A stretch of 64,000 bases of DNA, taken from Photobacterium marinum. GTDB taxonomy: Bacteria; Pseudomonadota; Gammaproteobacteria; Enterobacterales; Vibrionaceae. The stretch covers positions 244,122 through 308,121 of the forward strand of contig NZ_AMZO01000021.1 of NCBI RefSeq assembly GCF_000331515.1, given 5' to 3'. Position 1 is the first letter of the stretch. Each line of letters begins with the position of its first letter. The notes below the pieces were generated by a model. It made no database searches. It saw nothing but the letters and a program-made list of their open reading frames with translations, and was not told where the DNA came from. This document shows positions 1 to 9,649 of the stretch, in pieces. Made by a program: the position numbers and the translations under genes.

Positions 1-235
1 GCTCCGCCACTTGAAGCATGTACTTCAAGCCACCGGCGGCTTCAAGGATCGATGCACAAGTTACAACCGCCAGGATAATCAACATTACCGTAATTGGCGG
101 CGATGTCGGCGGCATGCGGAAAATAAAGACTTCGACCAACAGACCAAGGCCGGACACCACGCCCAGACCAATACCACCGAAGCGGCTGCCTGCATACAAC
201 ACGAGAAGGAGGAATACAAATTCCAAATACAGCAT
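1..235 (-). CDS. dcuB: Anaerobic C4-dicarboxylate transporter, DcuB-like (N-terminal part)
   Basis: The first 78 residues are visible before the window edge cuts the gene. They form a very hydrophobic start (MLYLEFVFLLLVLYAGSR), a glycine-rich GGIGLG stretch, and the segment SPPITVMLII followed by EAAGGLKYMLQVAE. This matches the N-terminus of the Dcu inner-membrane antiporters, which exchange fumarate, malate or aspartate for succinate during anaerobic growth. It is closer to DcuB than to DcuA from memory of those sequences. The ATG at 235 follows a purine-rich GGGAGA ribosome site. An FNR-like site lies about 100 bp upstream, as expected for an anaerobically induced carrier. Family is well supported; the exact paralogue is less sure because most of the gene is missing. 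Confidence 0.8.
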   Translation of the reverse strand, partial: MLYLEFVFLLLVLYAGSRFGGIGLGVVSGLGLLVEVFIFRMPPTSPPITVMLIILAVVTCASILEAAGGLKYMLQVAE

Positions 236-326
236 ACCCGTTATCTCCCTATATCGAAAAATGCGGCCCTCACTATGAGAGCACAATACTTTAGGGGTAG
301 ATTGCCTGCAGTATGCTGCTTCGCTA

Positions 327-340
327 TTGACAGAAATCAA
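327..340 (-). promoter_or_regulatory. FNR-like binding site upstream of dcuB
   Basis: TTGACAGAAATCAA matches the FNR consensus TTGAT-N4-ATCAA with one mismatch and is a near-palindrome. It lies about 98 bp upstream of the Dcu start codon. A site at -41.5 would put the transcript start near 290, leaving a short leader. FNR control of Dcu carriers is established in E. coli; its use here is inference. Confidence 0.5.
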
Positions 341-495
341 ATAGCTTCAGCTAATATTTACTAACTCAATGATATGTGAAGGCCACCTTAAAAACGGCGT
401 ACCGTAAAGATATATGTGCTACAAGAATTGACGCATATATTCACCGACTATTCACATTGTGCAACATTTTGTCATGCACGTATTTCGTGCCAGCA

Positions 496-1536
496 TTAAA
501 CACCAATATGAATTGGCTTAGGGCACTCTTTTATATGGCATAAGTTTGCATCAATATCCTGATTGCCTAACAGTCTTAACCATAAGGCTGGCAAATGTTT
601 CGGACTGACTCTCGGCCCTTCTAATCTTTGTGGATCAGTAACCGCCCAACTTCCTTCACTATTCTGACTGGCAAGAACAAACTGGAAAGGCAGATACTCA
701 GCTAAGCCTAAGCGCAAGTCCGTTACTTTGATACTAGCTCCAACCTGTTCATATTTAACAAAATGATGGGTGAATGATTCCAGCATATTCAGATAAACTG
801 ACTTCTCCGCTAATAGCCAGCTACCACGCTCTTTCGCTAAAAAATCAACGTCTGGCTGTTCATCAAGCAGTGAGGTTAATCCTTCCCAATAGGTTTCACC
901 ATCAAGCACGACAACCCGCCAAAGTACGGTATTGATCGGCGTCGGTGTAATAAATACCGGACTACCGGCCAGCGGTGTTCCGTCCAACTGCTCCCTTACC
1001 CGATCCTCAATAATATTCAGAGCGACAACGGACCAAATCAGATAACAGGAAGAGATCACCAATCCAATACGACATAACCTTGCCATCTGCTGGTGCCATA
1101 TAAGACCAGCAACAAGCATAAGTAACAACGGAAGGGTGTAGAGCGGATCAATAATAAAGATACTGGAAACAGCGACGCTCACCGAAAACGGCCACAAGAG
1201 CTGTGTACCGTATGACGTAAATGCATCAAGCAGCGGATGAGTGATCAGGCAGGCAGCAATCAACAACCACAAATGTCGAAAACTGAAACGAGTCGGCCAC
1301 CACTTGTGCCAGAAGCCCGCCAACAAAAGTGAAAAAGGCAACAGAACGAGCATGGAGTGACTAAAACCACGGTGTTTCACCATATCTGAAACCGGATCAC
1401 CGTAGCTTATTAACACATCCAAATCTGGCAGCGTTCCTAGAGCAGCCCCAGCCAAAAGGATTTTAGGCGAACATTTTCTGCCGGCGACAACACCGGCAAC
1501 TGCCGCACCTAACGCTGCCTGAGTCACTGAATCCAA
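496..1536 (-). CDS. YdjM/DUF457-family membrane-bound metal-dependent hydrolase
   Basis: An integral membrane protein of about 346 residues. Conserved acidic and histidine motifs lie in and between hydrophobic segments: PDLDVL, HRGFSHS and THPLLDAFTSYG. These are typical of the YdjM / DUF457 family, annotated as putative metal-dependent hydrolases, with no settled substrate. I place the start at the TTG codon at 1536 because an AAGGAGG ribosome site sits five bases upstream and the family begins at DSVTQAALGA. An upstream in-frame extension to 1611 is rich in Cys and Arg and looks untranslated. E. coli ydjM belongs to the LexA regulon, but I see no good LexA box here. The C-terminal third (after about residue 190) is a soluble domain. 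Confidence 0.8.
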   Translation of the reverse strand: MDSVTQAALGAAVAGVVAGRKCSPKILLAGAALGTLPDLDVLISYGDPVSDMVKHRGFSHSMLVLLPFSLLLAGFWHKWWPTRFSFRHLWLLIAACLITHPLLDAFTSYGTQLLWPFSVSVAVSSIFIIDPLYTLPLLLMLVAGLIWHQQMARLCRIGLVISSCYLIWSVVALNIIEDRVREQLDGTPLAGSPVFITPTPINTVLWRVVVLDGETYWEGLTSLLDEQPDVDFLAKERGSWLLAEKSVYLNMLESFTHHFVKYEQVGASIKVTDLRLGLAEYLPFQFVLASQNSEGSWAVTDPQRLEGPRVSPKHLPALWLRLLGNQDIDANLCHIKECPKPIHIGV

Positions 1537-1759
1537 GAAAACCTCCTTTACCCTTTTACTGCATCCTTTTCGACAACCAAATTCAACTGCCGACATATTC
1601 CGACAAATCATATCAAATTACGAAAGAGTGATGATAGAAGTTCAGCGCAAAAGTATAGTAAACAAAAGTAAAACTACGGGTTCGGTCGCAGTTCAGTTAA
1701 TTACAATTCGCTACTTTAAATCAGGCAACATTAATTCACTCGGATAAAGGGGAGATGCA

Positions 1760-2212
1760 ATGCCAAAAAAAGTTTCTGAATTCATGACACGCAAAGTCAT
1801 TACCATTCAGCCGGAAGCCGGACTTCGTGAAGCTTTCTTTGTTATGCGAGATGAGGCTATCCGCCACTTGCCAGTGACTAATGAAGATGGTGAACTCATC
1901 GGAATCGTGAGTGACCGCGAACTGCGGCGTCCGCGCTGGGTCGACGAATCGCCGGACATCGGCCATGAGTACGACCTTACGAATGACTTACACATCGGTG
2001 ATGTCATGATCAGGGATGTTGTTCACGTCCGAACGTATGACACTCTAACCAAAGCGGTCGGCACTATTCTGGATCATAATATCGGTGCAGCTCCGGTACT
2101 GGATAAAACCGGAAAACTGGTCGGTATGCTATCCGCAGTTGATCTGCTAAAAGCCTTCCAGGCCACTTTAGAATCACAAAAAGCCAATAAAAAGAAAAAA
2201 GTGAACGCCTAA
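1760..2212 (+). CDS. CBS-domain pair protein
   Basis: A 150-residue protein made of two CBS domains (roughly residues 7-60 and 80-135) and a short lysine-rich tail (ANKKKKVNA). The domain starts VSEFMTRKVITI and IGDVMIRDVVHV, and the GIVSDRELRR and GMLSAVDLLKA ends, are typical of the Bateman module that binds adenosine nucleotides. No catalytic domain is attached, so it is probably a small regulatory or energy-sensing protein. The partner cannot be read from the context. The ATG follows AAAGGGGAG at good spacing. The gene stands alone between divergent and convergent neighbours and ends in a strong hairpin. Confidence 0.85.
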   Translation: MPKKVSEFMTRKVITIQPEAGLREAFFVMRDEAIRHLPVTNEDGELIGIVSDRELRRPRWVDESPDIGHEYDLTNDLHIGDVMIRDVVHVRTYDTLTKAVGTILDHNIGAAPVLDKTGKLVGMLSAVDLLKAFQATLESQKANKKKKVNA

Positions 2213-2248
2213 TCATCGATTGGAATCAGACAGACAGCTAATACAGAA

Positions 2249-2280
2249 AAAGGCTTGCTACAGTAGCAAGCCTTTCTGTT
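2249..2280. terminator. Bidirectional intrinsic terminator
   Basis: A 12-bp perfect stem (2249-2260 with 2264-2275) with a 3-nt loop and T-rich sequence on both sides. It can end the CBS gene and, from the other side, the asmA-family gene. Confidence 0.8.
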
Positions 2281-2336
2281 ATCTGAATACCATATCCGAT
2301 CTGAGCTAATTCAAACCGGATATGAACGAACACAGC

Positions 2337-4496
2337 TTAATTAAACAATCCTTTCAGCAGCTTATCCGCCGCCTTCTTGATTTCATCATCTTTGACTTTA
2401 TCGCCCAGCAACTTCTCAAGGCCGCGTTCAACTTCCTTGTGAGCTTTCTTTTCAAGCTCATTGTTTTCTTTCAGCAACTTAGCAAGGTTCAGTGAAAATT
2501 TAGGATCACTCCAGTTACCTTTCACATCAATCGGCACAGTTAAGTCCGCCACCTCATCAACACCTTTACCACCCTGCCCTTTACTGGTCGCAACAGCAGA
2601 AGTGCTGACCGTAAAATCAATGTCTTCACTAACGAGGTTTGTCTCACCGTTACCATCAATGCGCAGCAGTGGCGAATCAATATCCAGGTTATTGGTCGAT
2701 GCTTTACCAGCACCTAGCTTCAGCGTAGCTGTCATGGATGAAAAATCAGTTTTGCGCTCTTCCTTAACATATTCAGTTGAATGACCTTTCAGCTTCGCCT
2801 TAGCTTCACGGATCATCTCTGGAATATTTACGCCATAGATAGCCCCGTCGGCAAAATTAATATCAATCGCACCAGAAATGTTTTCACGGATGCGCTTTTC
2901 TGCCAAGCCTGTACCTGTGACGTTAACAGTAATATCACCTTTACCCGCCAGTACATCTTTATCGGCCAGATCAACCAATAATGGCTGGATCTGAACACCA
3001 CGGATCTGCTTGCTCACCTTATAGGTCGGCAACTTACCGTTAGCATTAATTGTTGCCTGAGCTTTGACACTACCGTCATAAAGGTTTGCCGCAAGCTGCT
3101 TCAGCGTCAGCACACCTTTGGCGATCTTCATATCAACCAGGACATTCGCCAGCTTTGCATTGGCAGCTTTCAGTTTACCCAGTTCAACAGTACCCGCGAC
3201 ATCAAGCGTCTTCAGTACAGAAAGATCTGGTTCCTGATCTTTTGCAGCCTGAGTAGCCGTTCCCGCGCTACCAGCTTGCCCTGCCTGACCACCGTTTCCA
3301 GAAGCAGTCTGAGTCTGCTCTTCTTCTTTTTTGGCATTATCCAAACCAAGGAAGGCATCAAGATCGATATTGTCACTCTTCACGGCAAAACGAATTACCG
3401 GAATATCAGCACTCTTGAATGAACCGTTACCATTCACGCTGATCTCATCAATATCTGCTTTGAACTGCTTCAAGGTAGCCATACCCTGCTTCACATCATA
3501 ATCAGCATCTGCTGCTAACTTCACCGCCATTTCAGGACGAGGCAGTGTCGCACCTTTCAGCCCAGAATCCAGTACCAACCCTTGCAGCTTCACAACGTCC
3601 ATTGCTTCGTTCAGCATAAAGCGGGTTTCACCTTTCGCATCAAAGGTTAAATTTGGCACCTGTCCCTTCGCGCTGAAGGTAACCGACGACCAATCCCCGG
3701 TTTTAAGCTTATCCAAGGCCAATGTGACAGAAGAAATATCATTAACCTTATCTTTTGCCAAGGCTGACAGTTGCAGATTCTTCAGCTCAGCATTGTTCAG
3801 CTCAGGAACAATAAACAGCTCAGTAGCACCTTTAGCCGAGAAATTCATTTCACCGTTCAGGCCAGTAATATCGAACTCTGCTTGTGCCCACTCACCCGGT
3901 GCGAAACGGCTCAGATTAAAGTTAAGCGCCGACACATTTGTCAGTGTTCCCGCCCTATCATCACGAATCACGGCACTGGCATTCACCAATTCAACACCAG
4001 CCAGACTGATAGTCCAGACTTCAGCTGCTTTTGGCTCAGTTTGAGTGGACGGCTCTGCTACCGGGGCTTCATCTTTCACAGAAGGTTCAGCTTTCACTTC
4101 TGTCTGTTGCCCAAGACCATCAAGGTTTGATAGGCCATCTTTGCGAGTCTGGATAAATACCCTGCCGTCATGGAGGCTAACATTGCCAATTTCCAGCTGA
4201 CGCGAGAACAGCGGCATCACAGATACAGACAGCTCCGCACTTTCAAGCTGCACCATGTTTGGTTCGGCAAAACCTTCCGGGTTTCTGAATTCAGTTTTCC
4301 CCAAAGAAAAACCGATACTAGGGAAAAAGCGCCAGCTGATATCACCGCTTACCACTAACTCCCTTCCTGTGGCTTTTTTTACCTGTTCAGCAATCAATGG
4401 CTTAAACTGATTAGGATCCACCAACGCCAGCAAAGCGCCAATGCCCACTACCACTACAAGTAATACCGCCAACAAAGCGTATAAAAGCTTTTTCAT
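2337..4496 (-). CDS. asmA: AsmA-family protein
   Basis: A 719-residue protein with an N-terminal membrane anchor (about residues 3-25, rich in Leu and Val) and the AsmA opening in which LVDPNQFKPLIAEQVKKATG is followed by a beta-rich domain. A low-complexity Gly/Gln/Ala linker lies near residues 390-415, and an AsmA C-terminal repeat region follows. AsmA-like proteins are inner-membrane-anchored periplasmic proteins related to bridge-type lipid transporters and affect outer-membrane composition. The position beside udk fits the asmA locus of enterics and vibrios, where asmA and udk are also neighbours. The ATG at 4496 has a GAGGA site upstream. Family membership is firm; true orthology to E. 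coli asmA rests on synteny. Confidence 0.85.
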   Translation of the reverse strand: MKKLLYALLAVLLVVVVGIGALLALVDPNQFKPLIAEQVKKATGRELVVSGDISWRFFPSIGFSLGKTEFRNPEGFAEPNMVQLESAELSVSVMPLFSRQLEIGNVSLHDGRVFIQTRKDGLSNLDGLGQQTEVKAEPSVKDEAPVAEPSTQTEPKAAEVWTISLAGVELVNASAVIRDDRAGTLTNVSALNFNLSRFAPGEWAQAEFDITGLNGEMNFSAKGATELFIVPELNNAELKNLQLSALAKDKVNDISSVTLALDKLKTGDWSSVTFSAKGQVPNLTFDAKGETRFMLNEAMDVVKLQGLVLDSGLKGATLPRPEMAVKLAADADYDVKQGMATLKQFKADIDEISVNGNGSFKSADIPVIRFAVKSDNIDLDAFLGLDNAKKEEEQTQTASGNGGQAGQAGSAGTATQAAKDQEPDLSVLKTLDVAGTVELGKLKAANAKLANVLVDMKIAKGVLTLKQLAANLYDGSVKAQATINANGKLPTYKVSKQIRGVQIQPLLVDLADKDVLAGKGDITVNVTGTGLAEKRIRENISGAIDINFADGAIYGVNIPEMIREAKAKLKGHSTEYVKEERKTDFSSMTATLKLGAGKASTNNLDIDSPLLRIDGNGETNLVSEDIDFTVSTSAVATSKGQGGKGVDEVADLTVPIDVKGNWSDPKFSLNLAKLLKENNELEKKAHKEVERGLEKLLGDKVKDDEIKKAADKLLKGLFN

Positions 4497-4589
4497 CGCG
4501 TCCTCGTGTTATACGTCAACATTCATTGATCATCTGGAATCCACCCCGATCAACGTTTTCATGGCTACTACCATGAGTTATATGCCTGA

Positions 4590-4628
4590 TTAAAACAAAA
4601 AAACAGGCAGCCGTTAAGGCTGCCTGTT
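4590..4628 (-). terminator. Intrinsic terminator of udk
   Basis: An 11-bp perfect stem (4602-4612 with 4618-4628), loop GTTAA, followed on the minus strand by TTTTTTGTTTT. It lies downstream of udk and would stop transcripts before asmA. Confidence 0.85.
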
Positions 4629-4657
4629 CATTATTCGATACTTAGTAACCGATAAAA

Positions 4658-4682
4658 TTAAGGCTGACAATGTCAGCCTTAA
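4658..4682 (-). terminator. Second hairpin downstream of udk
   Basis: A near-perfect inverted repeat (4658-4669 with 4671-4682) immediately after the udk stop, followed on the minus strand by ATTTTAT. It makes a tandem pair with the stronger hairpin at 4602-4628. Possibly a mRNA end-stabiliser rather than a terminator. Confidence 0.5.
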
Positions 4683-4689
4683 TAAACAG

Positions 4690-5334
4690 TTACGATTTTA
4701 GCAGTCGTGCAATGTGTGCTTTCAGCACGTCAATCGCAATTCGGTTCTTACCACCACGAGGAACGATAATATCTGCATACTGCTTAGAAGGCTCAATGAA
4801 CTGCATGAACATTGGACGAACTGTCTTCTGGTACTGCTCCAGAACAGATTCCATAGTACGGTCACGCTCAGCTACATCACGCTGAAGTCGACGAAGCAGG
4901 CAGATATCCAGAGGAGTATCCATGAACACACTTGCGTGCATCAGTTCACGAAGACGAGGATCAGTAAGAAGCAGGATACCTTCAAGAATGATCACCTTCT
5001 TCGGCGTCATTGTTGAAGTTTCAGTCATGCGGGTATGTTCGCTGTAGCTGTACTGAGGTACTTCAACAGCTTTACCTTCCACCAGCTGCTGCAGGTGATC
5101 GCAAAGCAAATCGTGGTCCAGCGCATTCGGGTGGTCGTAGTTAGTTTTAACCCGCTCATCCATGGTCAGGTGACTTTGATCGTTATAGTAACAATCTTCC
5201 GTGATAACACCGATTTGATGATCACCGACTTTTTCTTTTAGCTCTTTATAGACTGTGTTGGCAATCAGACTTTTACCGGACGCAGAAGCACCTGCGATAC
5301 CGATAATTACGCATTGGTGTGAGTTTTCAGACAT
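4690..5334 (-). CDS. udk: Uridine/cytidine kinase
   Basis: A 214-residue enzyme that phosphorylates uridine and cytidine to UMP and CMP in pyrimidine salvage, in the cytosol. It is nearly colinear with E. coli Udk. The P-loop GASASGKS is at residues 15-22, and YDHPNALDH, the [10 protein letters not shown] strand and the QYQKTVRPM motif follow. The open frame runs upstream to 5412, but homology begins at [15 protein letters not shown], so the ATG at 5334 is taken as the start; AGGTG lies upstream. It is separated from mrp by about 200 bp and ends in two hairpins. Confidence 0.95.
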   Translation of the reverse strand: MSENSHQCVIIGIAGASASGKSLIANTVYKELKEKVGDHQIGVITEDCYYNDQSHLTMDERVKTNYDHPNALDHDLLCDHLQQLVEGKAVEVPQYSYSEHTRMTETSTMTPKKVIILEGILLLTDPRLRELMHASVFMDTPLDICLLRRLQRDVAERDRTMESVLEQYQKTVRPMFMQFIEPSKQYADIIVPRGGKNRIAIDVLKAHIARLLKS

Positions 5335-5465
5335 ATCAGAAAGCACCTGTAAGACAAACGTAGCGAGGTAGAAACACATATTTAAACAACCATCTGTGCC
5401 GCTCACAGGCATCAGATAGCTATTCGAATAGGTATAAATAAACCGCCTGATTATAGAGATTTATG

Positions 5466-5499
5466 CGGCCGGATGCCAGCAAAAAAGAGGCATCCGGCA
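5466..5499 (-). terminator. Hairpin downstream of mrp, possible terminator
   Basis: A 10-bp perfect GC-rich stem (5468-5477 with 5489-5498), with an 11-nt loop that is U-rich on the minus strand. There is no T-run after the stem, so it may be a 3'-end stabiliser or a weak terminator for mrp. Confidence 0.4.
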
Positions 5500-5540
5500 C
5501 ATTTGCCTAGATTGTTTGCACAATTGTTTCAGTAAAAAGG

Positions 5541-6632
5541 TTACATTGTGCGAATTGTAATCTGCTCGGCCACAGGTTCGCCTTGCCAGAACAATCGGCT
5601 GGCGACTTGTCCTGCCAGTTCTATGTATGCAACTGCCTGCTCAGAATCCGGTGAAGCCGCTACAGTTGGTTTACCACTATCTATATCTTCACGGATCTTG
5701 ATATGAAGAGGAAGTTGCGCCAATAGCGGAACTGAATGTTCAGCTGCCATTCGCTCTGCACCACCAGTACCGAAAATCGGCTCATGGTGTCCGCAGTTAC
5801 TGCAAATGTGATAGCTCATGTTTTCTACAACACCAACTACCGGCACCTCAACCTTGTGGAACATATTGATACCCTTGATGGCATCAGCCAGCGCCAGATC
5901 CTGAGGCGTAGTGATCACAACAGCACCGGTAACCGGAATTTGCTGCGCCAGCGTCAACTGGATATCACCGGTACCCGGCGGCATATCGATAACCAGATAA
6001 TCCAAATCCGGCCACCATGTTTCACTGATGATCTGCTCCAGCGCCTTCGACGCCATCGGCCCACGCCAGATAGTCGCATTTTCTGCAGGAACGAGATAAC
6101 CAACTGAGTTTGTATACAAACCGCATGATTCTACAGGCAGCATCATTGTGCCGTTAGGCGACTGCGGCTTCTCGTCCTGAGTTCCCAGCATTAGCGGAAC
6201 TGACGGACCATAAATATCTGCATCGAGCAAACCGACCTTTGCGCCCTGCTTCTGTAACCCCAGAGCCAAATTAACTGCCGTGGTCGATTTACCGACACCG
6301 CCCTTGGCAGAGCTCACTGCAATAATGTTCTTTACACCCTTAACAGGTGTTTTTTCTCCGGTTGCCAGAGGCGCAACCCGGATGGTGACGTTGAAAGCCA
6401 TATTCTTGGCAACGTGGTTGAGCTGCTGCTGAGTAATAATCCATTGCTCAAGAAGCTCAGCAACTGATTGCGCGGCGAAAGGCAAAGTGATCGTCACGAC
6501 ACCTTCAGCTGATACCGATACCACATGCGGCGTATCAGCCCACTCATGATGAAGCCATGGATGCTCAAACTGGTTAAGCCAACGGCAAATATCGGCAACA
6601 TTTTCAAAACGGGTCATTGAGTCACTACTCAT
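5541..6632 (-). CDS. apbC: Iron-sulfur cluster carrier protein Mrp/ApbC
   Basis: A 363-residue P-loop ATPase of the Mrp/NBP35 family that binds and transfers [4Fe-4S] clusters to target apoproteins in the cytosol. An N-terminal MIP18-like domain (about 1-100) precedes the ATPase domain. Visible motifs are the deviant Walker A SAKGGVGKS, the switch region DMPPGTGD, and the cluster-binding ICSNCG pair. The ATG at 6632 is preferred because GGAG lies upstream; the frame could extend to 6668. It is divergent from metG, the same pairing as in E. coli, where mrp and metG are adjacent and divergent. Confidence 0.93.
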   Translation of the reverse strand: MSSDSMTRFENVADICRWLNQFEHPWLHHEWADTPHVVSVSAEGVVTITLPFAAQSVAELLEQWIITQQQLNHVAKNMAFNVTIRVAPLATGEKTPVKGVKNIIAVSSAKGGVGKSTTAVNLALGLQKQGAKVGLLDADIYGPSVPLMLGTQDEKPQSPNGTMMLPVESCGLYTNSVGYLVPAENATIWRGPMASKALEQIISETWWPDLDYLVIDMPPGTGDIQLTLAQQIPVTGAVVITTPQDLALADAIKGINMFHKVEVPVVGVVENMSYHICSNCGHHEPIFGTGGAERMAAEHSVPLLAQLPLHIKIREDIDSGKPTVAASPDSEQAVAYIELAGQVASRLFWQGEPVAEQITIRTM

Positions 6633-6959
6633 CGTATTTAGCGCTCCATTCAATTTTGTCCCGCACATCCTACCACCAAAGCTTATTGACCGCTGCTACA
6701 AATACCTCACCTTTCCACTCTGTTTTTGATACTTAACCCTGCCTTATTTATAACGTAGCAATAACGCAAATTTACCTTTTACTTTTAGCGCTAAGCGTTT
6801 ATTTATTCATCGATTTATGCCGCTTACAACGTACTGGCACCAAACTTAATCGCCGGAACCGTTTTTCAGCCATCGAAACCGCCTAATATCACCGCTTGAC
6901 GCTAGGAAATACGGCGTCCTTCAGGTACTATCTGGAACTTACTATCTTTATTACCCATC
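6633..6959. other. Divergent mrp/metG promoter region
   Basis: 327 bp with no gene. It must hold promoters for both mrp and metG. I see a TTGACG near 6896 but no -10 at standard spacing, and no clear operator or riboswitch. The bases just before the metG ATG lack a clear Shine-Dalgarno. Confidence 0.4.
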
Positions 6960-9023
6960 ATGAGCGAAAAAGTAATTATGGCTGCAAATCCAAGAAAAAT
7001 TCTGGTGACCTGCGCCCTACCGTACGCTAACGGTTCTATCCACTTGGGTCACATGCTTGAGCATGTGCAAGCGGATATCTGGGTGCGCTATCAGCGCCTT
7101 CGCGGCAACGAAGTTCATTTCATCTGTGCAGACGATGCACACGGTACTCCAATCATGCTTAAGGCCCAGCAGATGGGTATGGAACCTGAGCAGATGATTG
7201 CCGAAGTGAGCAAAGAGCACCAGGCTGACTTTGCTGGCTTCGATATCAGCTTTGACAACTACCACAGCACGCATTCTGATGAGAACCGCGAGCTGGCATC
7301 ATTTGTCTACACTCAGCTGAAAGAAAAAGGCTACATCACCAACCGTACAATTTCTCAGCTTTTCGACCCTGAAAAAGAAATGTTCCTGCCGGACCGTTTC
7401 GTTAAAGGTACCTGTCCGAAGTGTAAGGCAGAAGACCAGTACGGTGATAACTGTGACAGCTGTGGCGAAACATACAGCCCGACTGATCTAATCGATCCGA
7501 AATCAGCAGTTTCCGGAGCTACACCGGTAATGAAAGATTCTGAGCACTTCTTCTTCGACCTGCCTCAGTTCGAAGGCATGCTGAAAGAGTGGACCAAATC
7601 TGGTGCCCTTCAGGATGAAACTGCAAACAAGATGCAGGAATGGTTCGAATCCGGTCTTCAGCAGTGGGACATCTCACGTGATGCGCCTTACTTCGGTTTC
7701 GAAATCCCAGGTGAAACAGGCAAATACTTCTACGTATGGCTGGATGCACCAATCGGCTACATGGGTTCATTCAAGAACCTGTGTGACAAGCGCGATGACC
7801 TGAATTTTGATGAGTTCTGGAACAAAGACAGCTCAACCGAACTTTACCACTTCATTGGTAAAGACATCGTTTACTTCCACAGCCTGTTCTGGCCAGCAAT
7901 GCTGGACGGTGCCGGTCTGCGTAAGCCAAACAACGTATTCGTACACGGCTACGTAACCGTAAACGGTGCGAAAATGTCTAAGTCTAAAGGTACTTTCATC
8001 AAGGCCGGTACTTACCTGAAGCACCTGGACCCTGAGTGCCTGCGCTACTACTACGCAGCGAAACTGAATAACCGTATCGACGACCTGGACCTGAACCTGG
8101 AAGACTTTACTCAGCGCGTAAACAGCGATGTAGTAAATAAGATTGTTAACCTGGCTTCTCGTAATGCTGGTTTCATCAGCAAGCGTTTCGAAGGCAAACT
8201 GGCTGAAAACTTCGCAGAGCCTGAGCTGTACGCTGAATTCGCAGCAGCCGCAGATCGCATTGCTGAACTGTACGAAAACCGCGAATACAGCCGCGCTATC
8301 CGTGAAATTACTGCACTGGCAGATAAAGCTAACCAGTACGTTGACGAGAAAGCACCTTGGGTTGTTGCTAAAGAAGAAGGTAAAGATCAGGAGCTACAGG
8401 AAATTTGTTCTGTAGGTATCAACCTGTTCCGCGTTCTAATGACCTACCTGAAGCCGGTAATGCCTCAGCTTGCTGAGCGTACAGAAGGCTTCCTGAACGA
8501 AACCCTGACTTGGGAAGGCATTGCCCAGCCACTGACTGGTCATGAAATCACTAAGTTCAAGGCTCTGTTCAACCGTATCGATCCTAAGCACGTTGAAGCA
8601 ATGATTGAAACGTCTAAAGAAGACGCGGCGGCAGAAAAAGCAGCAGCAGAGCAGGCAGCAAAACCTACAGGCCCGCTAGTTGATGAACCGATTGCAGAAG
8701 AAATCGAGTTTGATGATTTTGCTAAGGTCGATCTGCGTATCGCTAAAATCGTTTCTTGTGAAGAAGTGCCAAAAGCGAACAAGCTACTGAAACTTCAGTT
8801 GGATCTTGGTGGTGAAACTCGCCAAGTGTTTGCAGGCATTAAGTCAGCTTACAAACCTGAAGACCTGATCGGCAAGCACACTGTAATGGTGGCGAACCTG
8901 AAACCTCGCAAGATGAAGTTTGGTATGTCTGAAGGTATGGTTCTTGCTGCTGGCCCTGGTGGTAAAGATCTGTGGATTCTGGAACCACATGAAGGTGCTC
9001 AGCCTGGCATGCGTGTAATGTAA
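6960..9023 (+). CDS. metG: Methionyl-tRNA synthetase
   Basis: A 687-residue class I synthetase that charges tRNA-Met, essential in the cytosol. The catalytic domain opens with [12 protein letters not shown] and the HLGH signature. The zinc knuckle holds CPKC and CDSC pairs near residues 150-170. The KMSKSKGTF loop is near 340. After the helical anticodon domain, an Ala/Glu-rich linker (near 550-575) leads to the C-terminal OB-fold tRNA-binding and dimerisation domain ([12 protein letters not shown] onward). Length and domain order match E. coli MetG. The start at 6960 or the ATG at 6978 are both possible, since neither has a strong ribosome site. It ends in a clear terminator. Confidence 0.97.
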   Translation: MSEKVIMAANPRKILVTCALPYANGSIHLGHMLEHVQADIWVRYQRLRGNEVHFICADDAHGTPIMLKAQQMGMEPEQMIAEVSKEHQADFAGFDISFDNYHSTHSDENRELASFVYTQLKEKGYITNRTISQLFDPEKEMFLPDRFVKGTCPKCKAEDQYGDNCDSCGETYSPTDLIDPKSAVSGATPVMKDSEHFFFDLPQFEGMLKEWTKSGALQDETANKMQEWFESGLQQWDISRDAPYFGFEIPGETGKYFYVWLDAPIGYMGSFKNLCDKRDDLNFDEFWNKDSSTELYHFIGKDIVYFHSLFWPAMLDGAGLRKPNNVFVHGYVTVNGAKMSKSKGTFIKAGTYLKHLDPECLRYYYAAKLNNRIDDLDLNLEDFTQRVNSDVVNKIVNLASRNAGFISKRFEGKLAENFAEPELYAEFAAAADRIAELYENREYSRAIREITALADKANQYVDEKAPWVVAKEEGKDQELQEICSVGINLFRVLMTYLKPVMPQLAERTEGFLNETLTWEGIAQPLTGHEITKFKALFNRIDPKHVEAMIETSKEDAAAEKAAAEQAAKPTGPLVDEPIAEEIEFDDFAKVDLRIAKIVSCEEVPKANKLLKLQLDLGGETRQVFAGIKSAYKPEDLIGKHTVMVANLKPRKMKFGMSEGMVLAAGPGGKDLWILEPHEGAQPGMRVM

Positions 9024-9051
9024 TTAAGGCATTACAACGACAATTCCGTAT

Positions 9052-9080
9052 AAAAAGGGGCTTCGGCTCCTTTTTTTTCT
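9052..9080 (+). terminator. metG terminator
   Basis: A GC-rich hairpin (9056-9061 with 9066-9071, TTCG tetraloop, one G-T pair) flanked by A-run and a T8 tract. Classic intrinsic terminator. Confidence 0.9.
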
Positions 9081-9649
9081 CCTCATCTCTTATACCACTT
9101 GGCCTTTCTTACTTAAGCCTCACCGCTATCTTTCTCTTCTTTTACTTTTATTCCGCATTATTTTCCCTTGTCTTAAAATGTAGGCAATGAATAAACATGA
9201 CATTTTATTCATTCAAATGCATTTAACAGCATTTAATAGAAAAGCGACTTTAAATAGCCAAAACCTCTGAGTGCCTACAGTTCCATTAACCAAATCATTA
9301 CCATCACTCTGTATCCGTACTTAAAAGAAGATTTTATAGGCAAATTTAGATGTTAACGGCTATTTTTATCTACATCAGAAACCGGTAATAAATCGGAATA
9401 GAGATCGCTCTATTTTGCATTTAGAGCCAAATATCGCGGTAAAAACGGTTAATTATCAATCGCAAGGTTAAATTCAGGTTAATTTTAATGTTTATAAGAT
9501 GCCGTTCTGACGAAAAAAGTGTGATCTGAAACATACCTTTATGTTTTATACGGCATTTTACTTCGCCTTAACACCTAAACTGCTGTTACCCTGCTCCGCG
9601 CTCTGGTGAATGATTTACAGAGTGAATATTTATAAGGAGTGTTTATTTC
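9081..9649. other. Long AT-rich intergenic region before the DAACS symporter
   Basis: About 570 bp without a convincing gene; short open frames of 12-27 codons lack ribosome sites. At 9520-9535 a half-perfect CRP-like site (TGTGATCTGAAACATA) may control the downstream transporter; only the left half matches TGTGA well. I see no sRNA or terminator I can name. Confidence 0.35.

Noticed and set aside
9520..9535. CRP site before the DAACS symporter as a firm call
   Set aside because: Only the left half TGTGA is good; the right half ACATA is poor. Kept only as a remark in the region entry.
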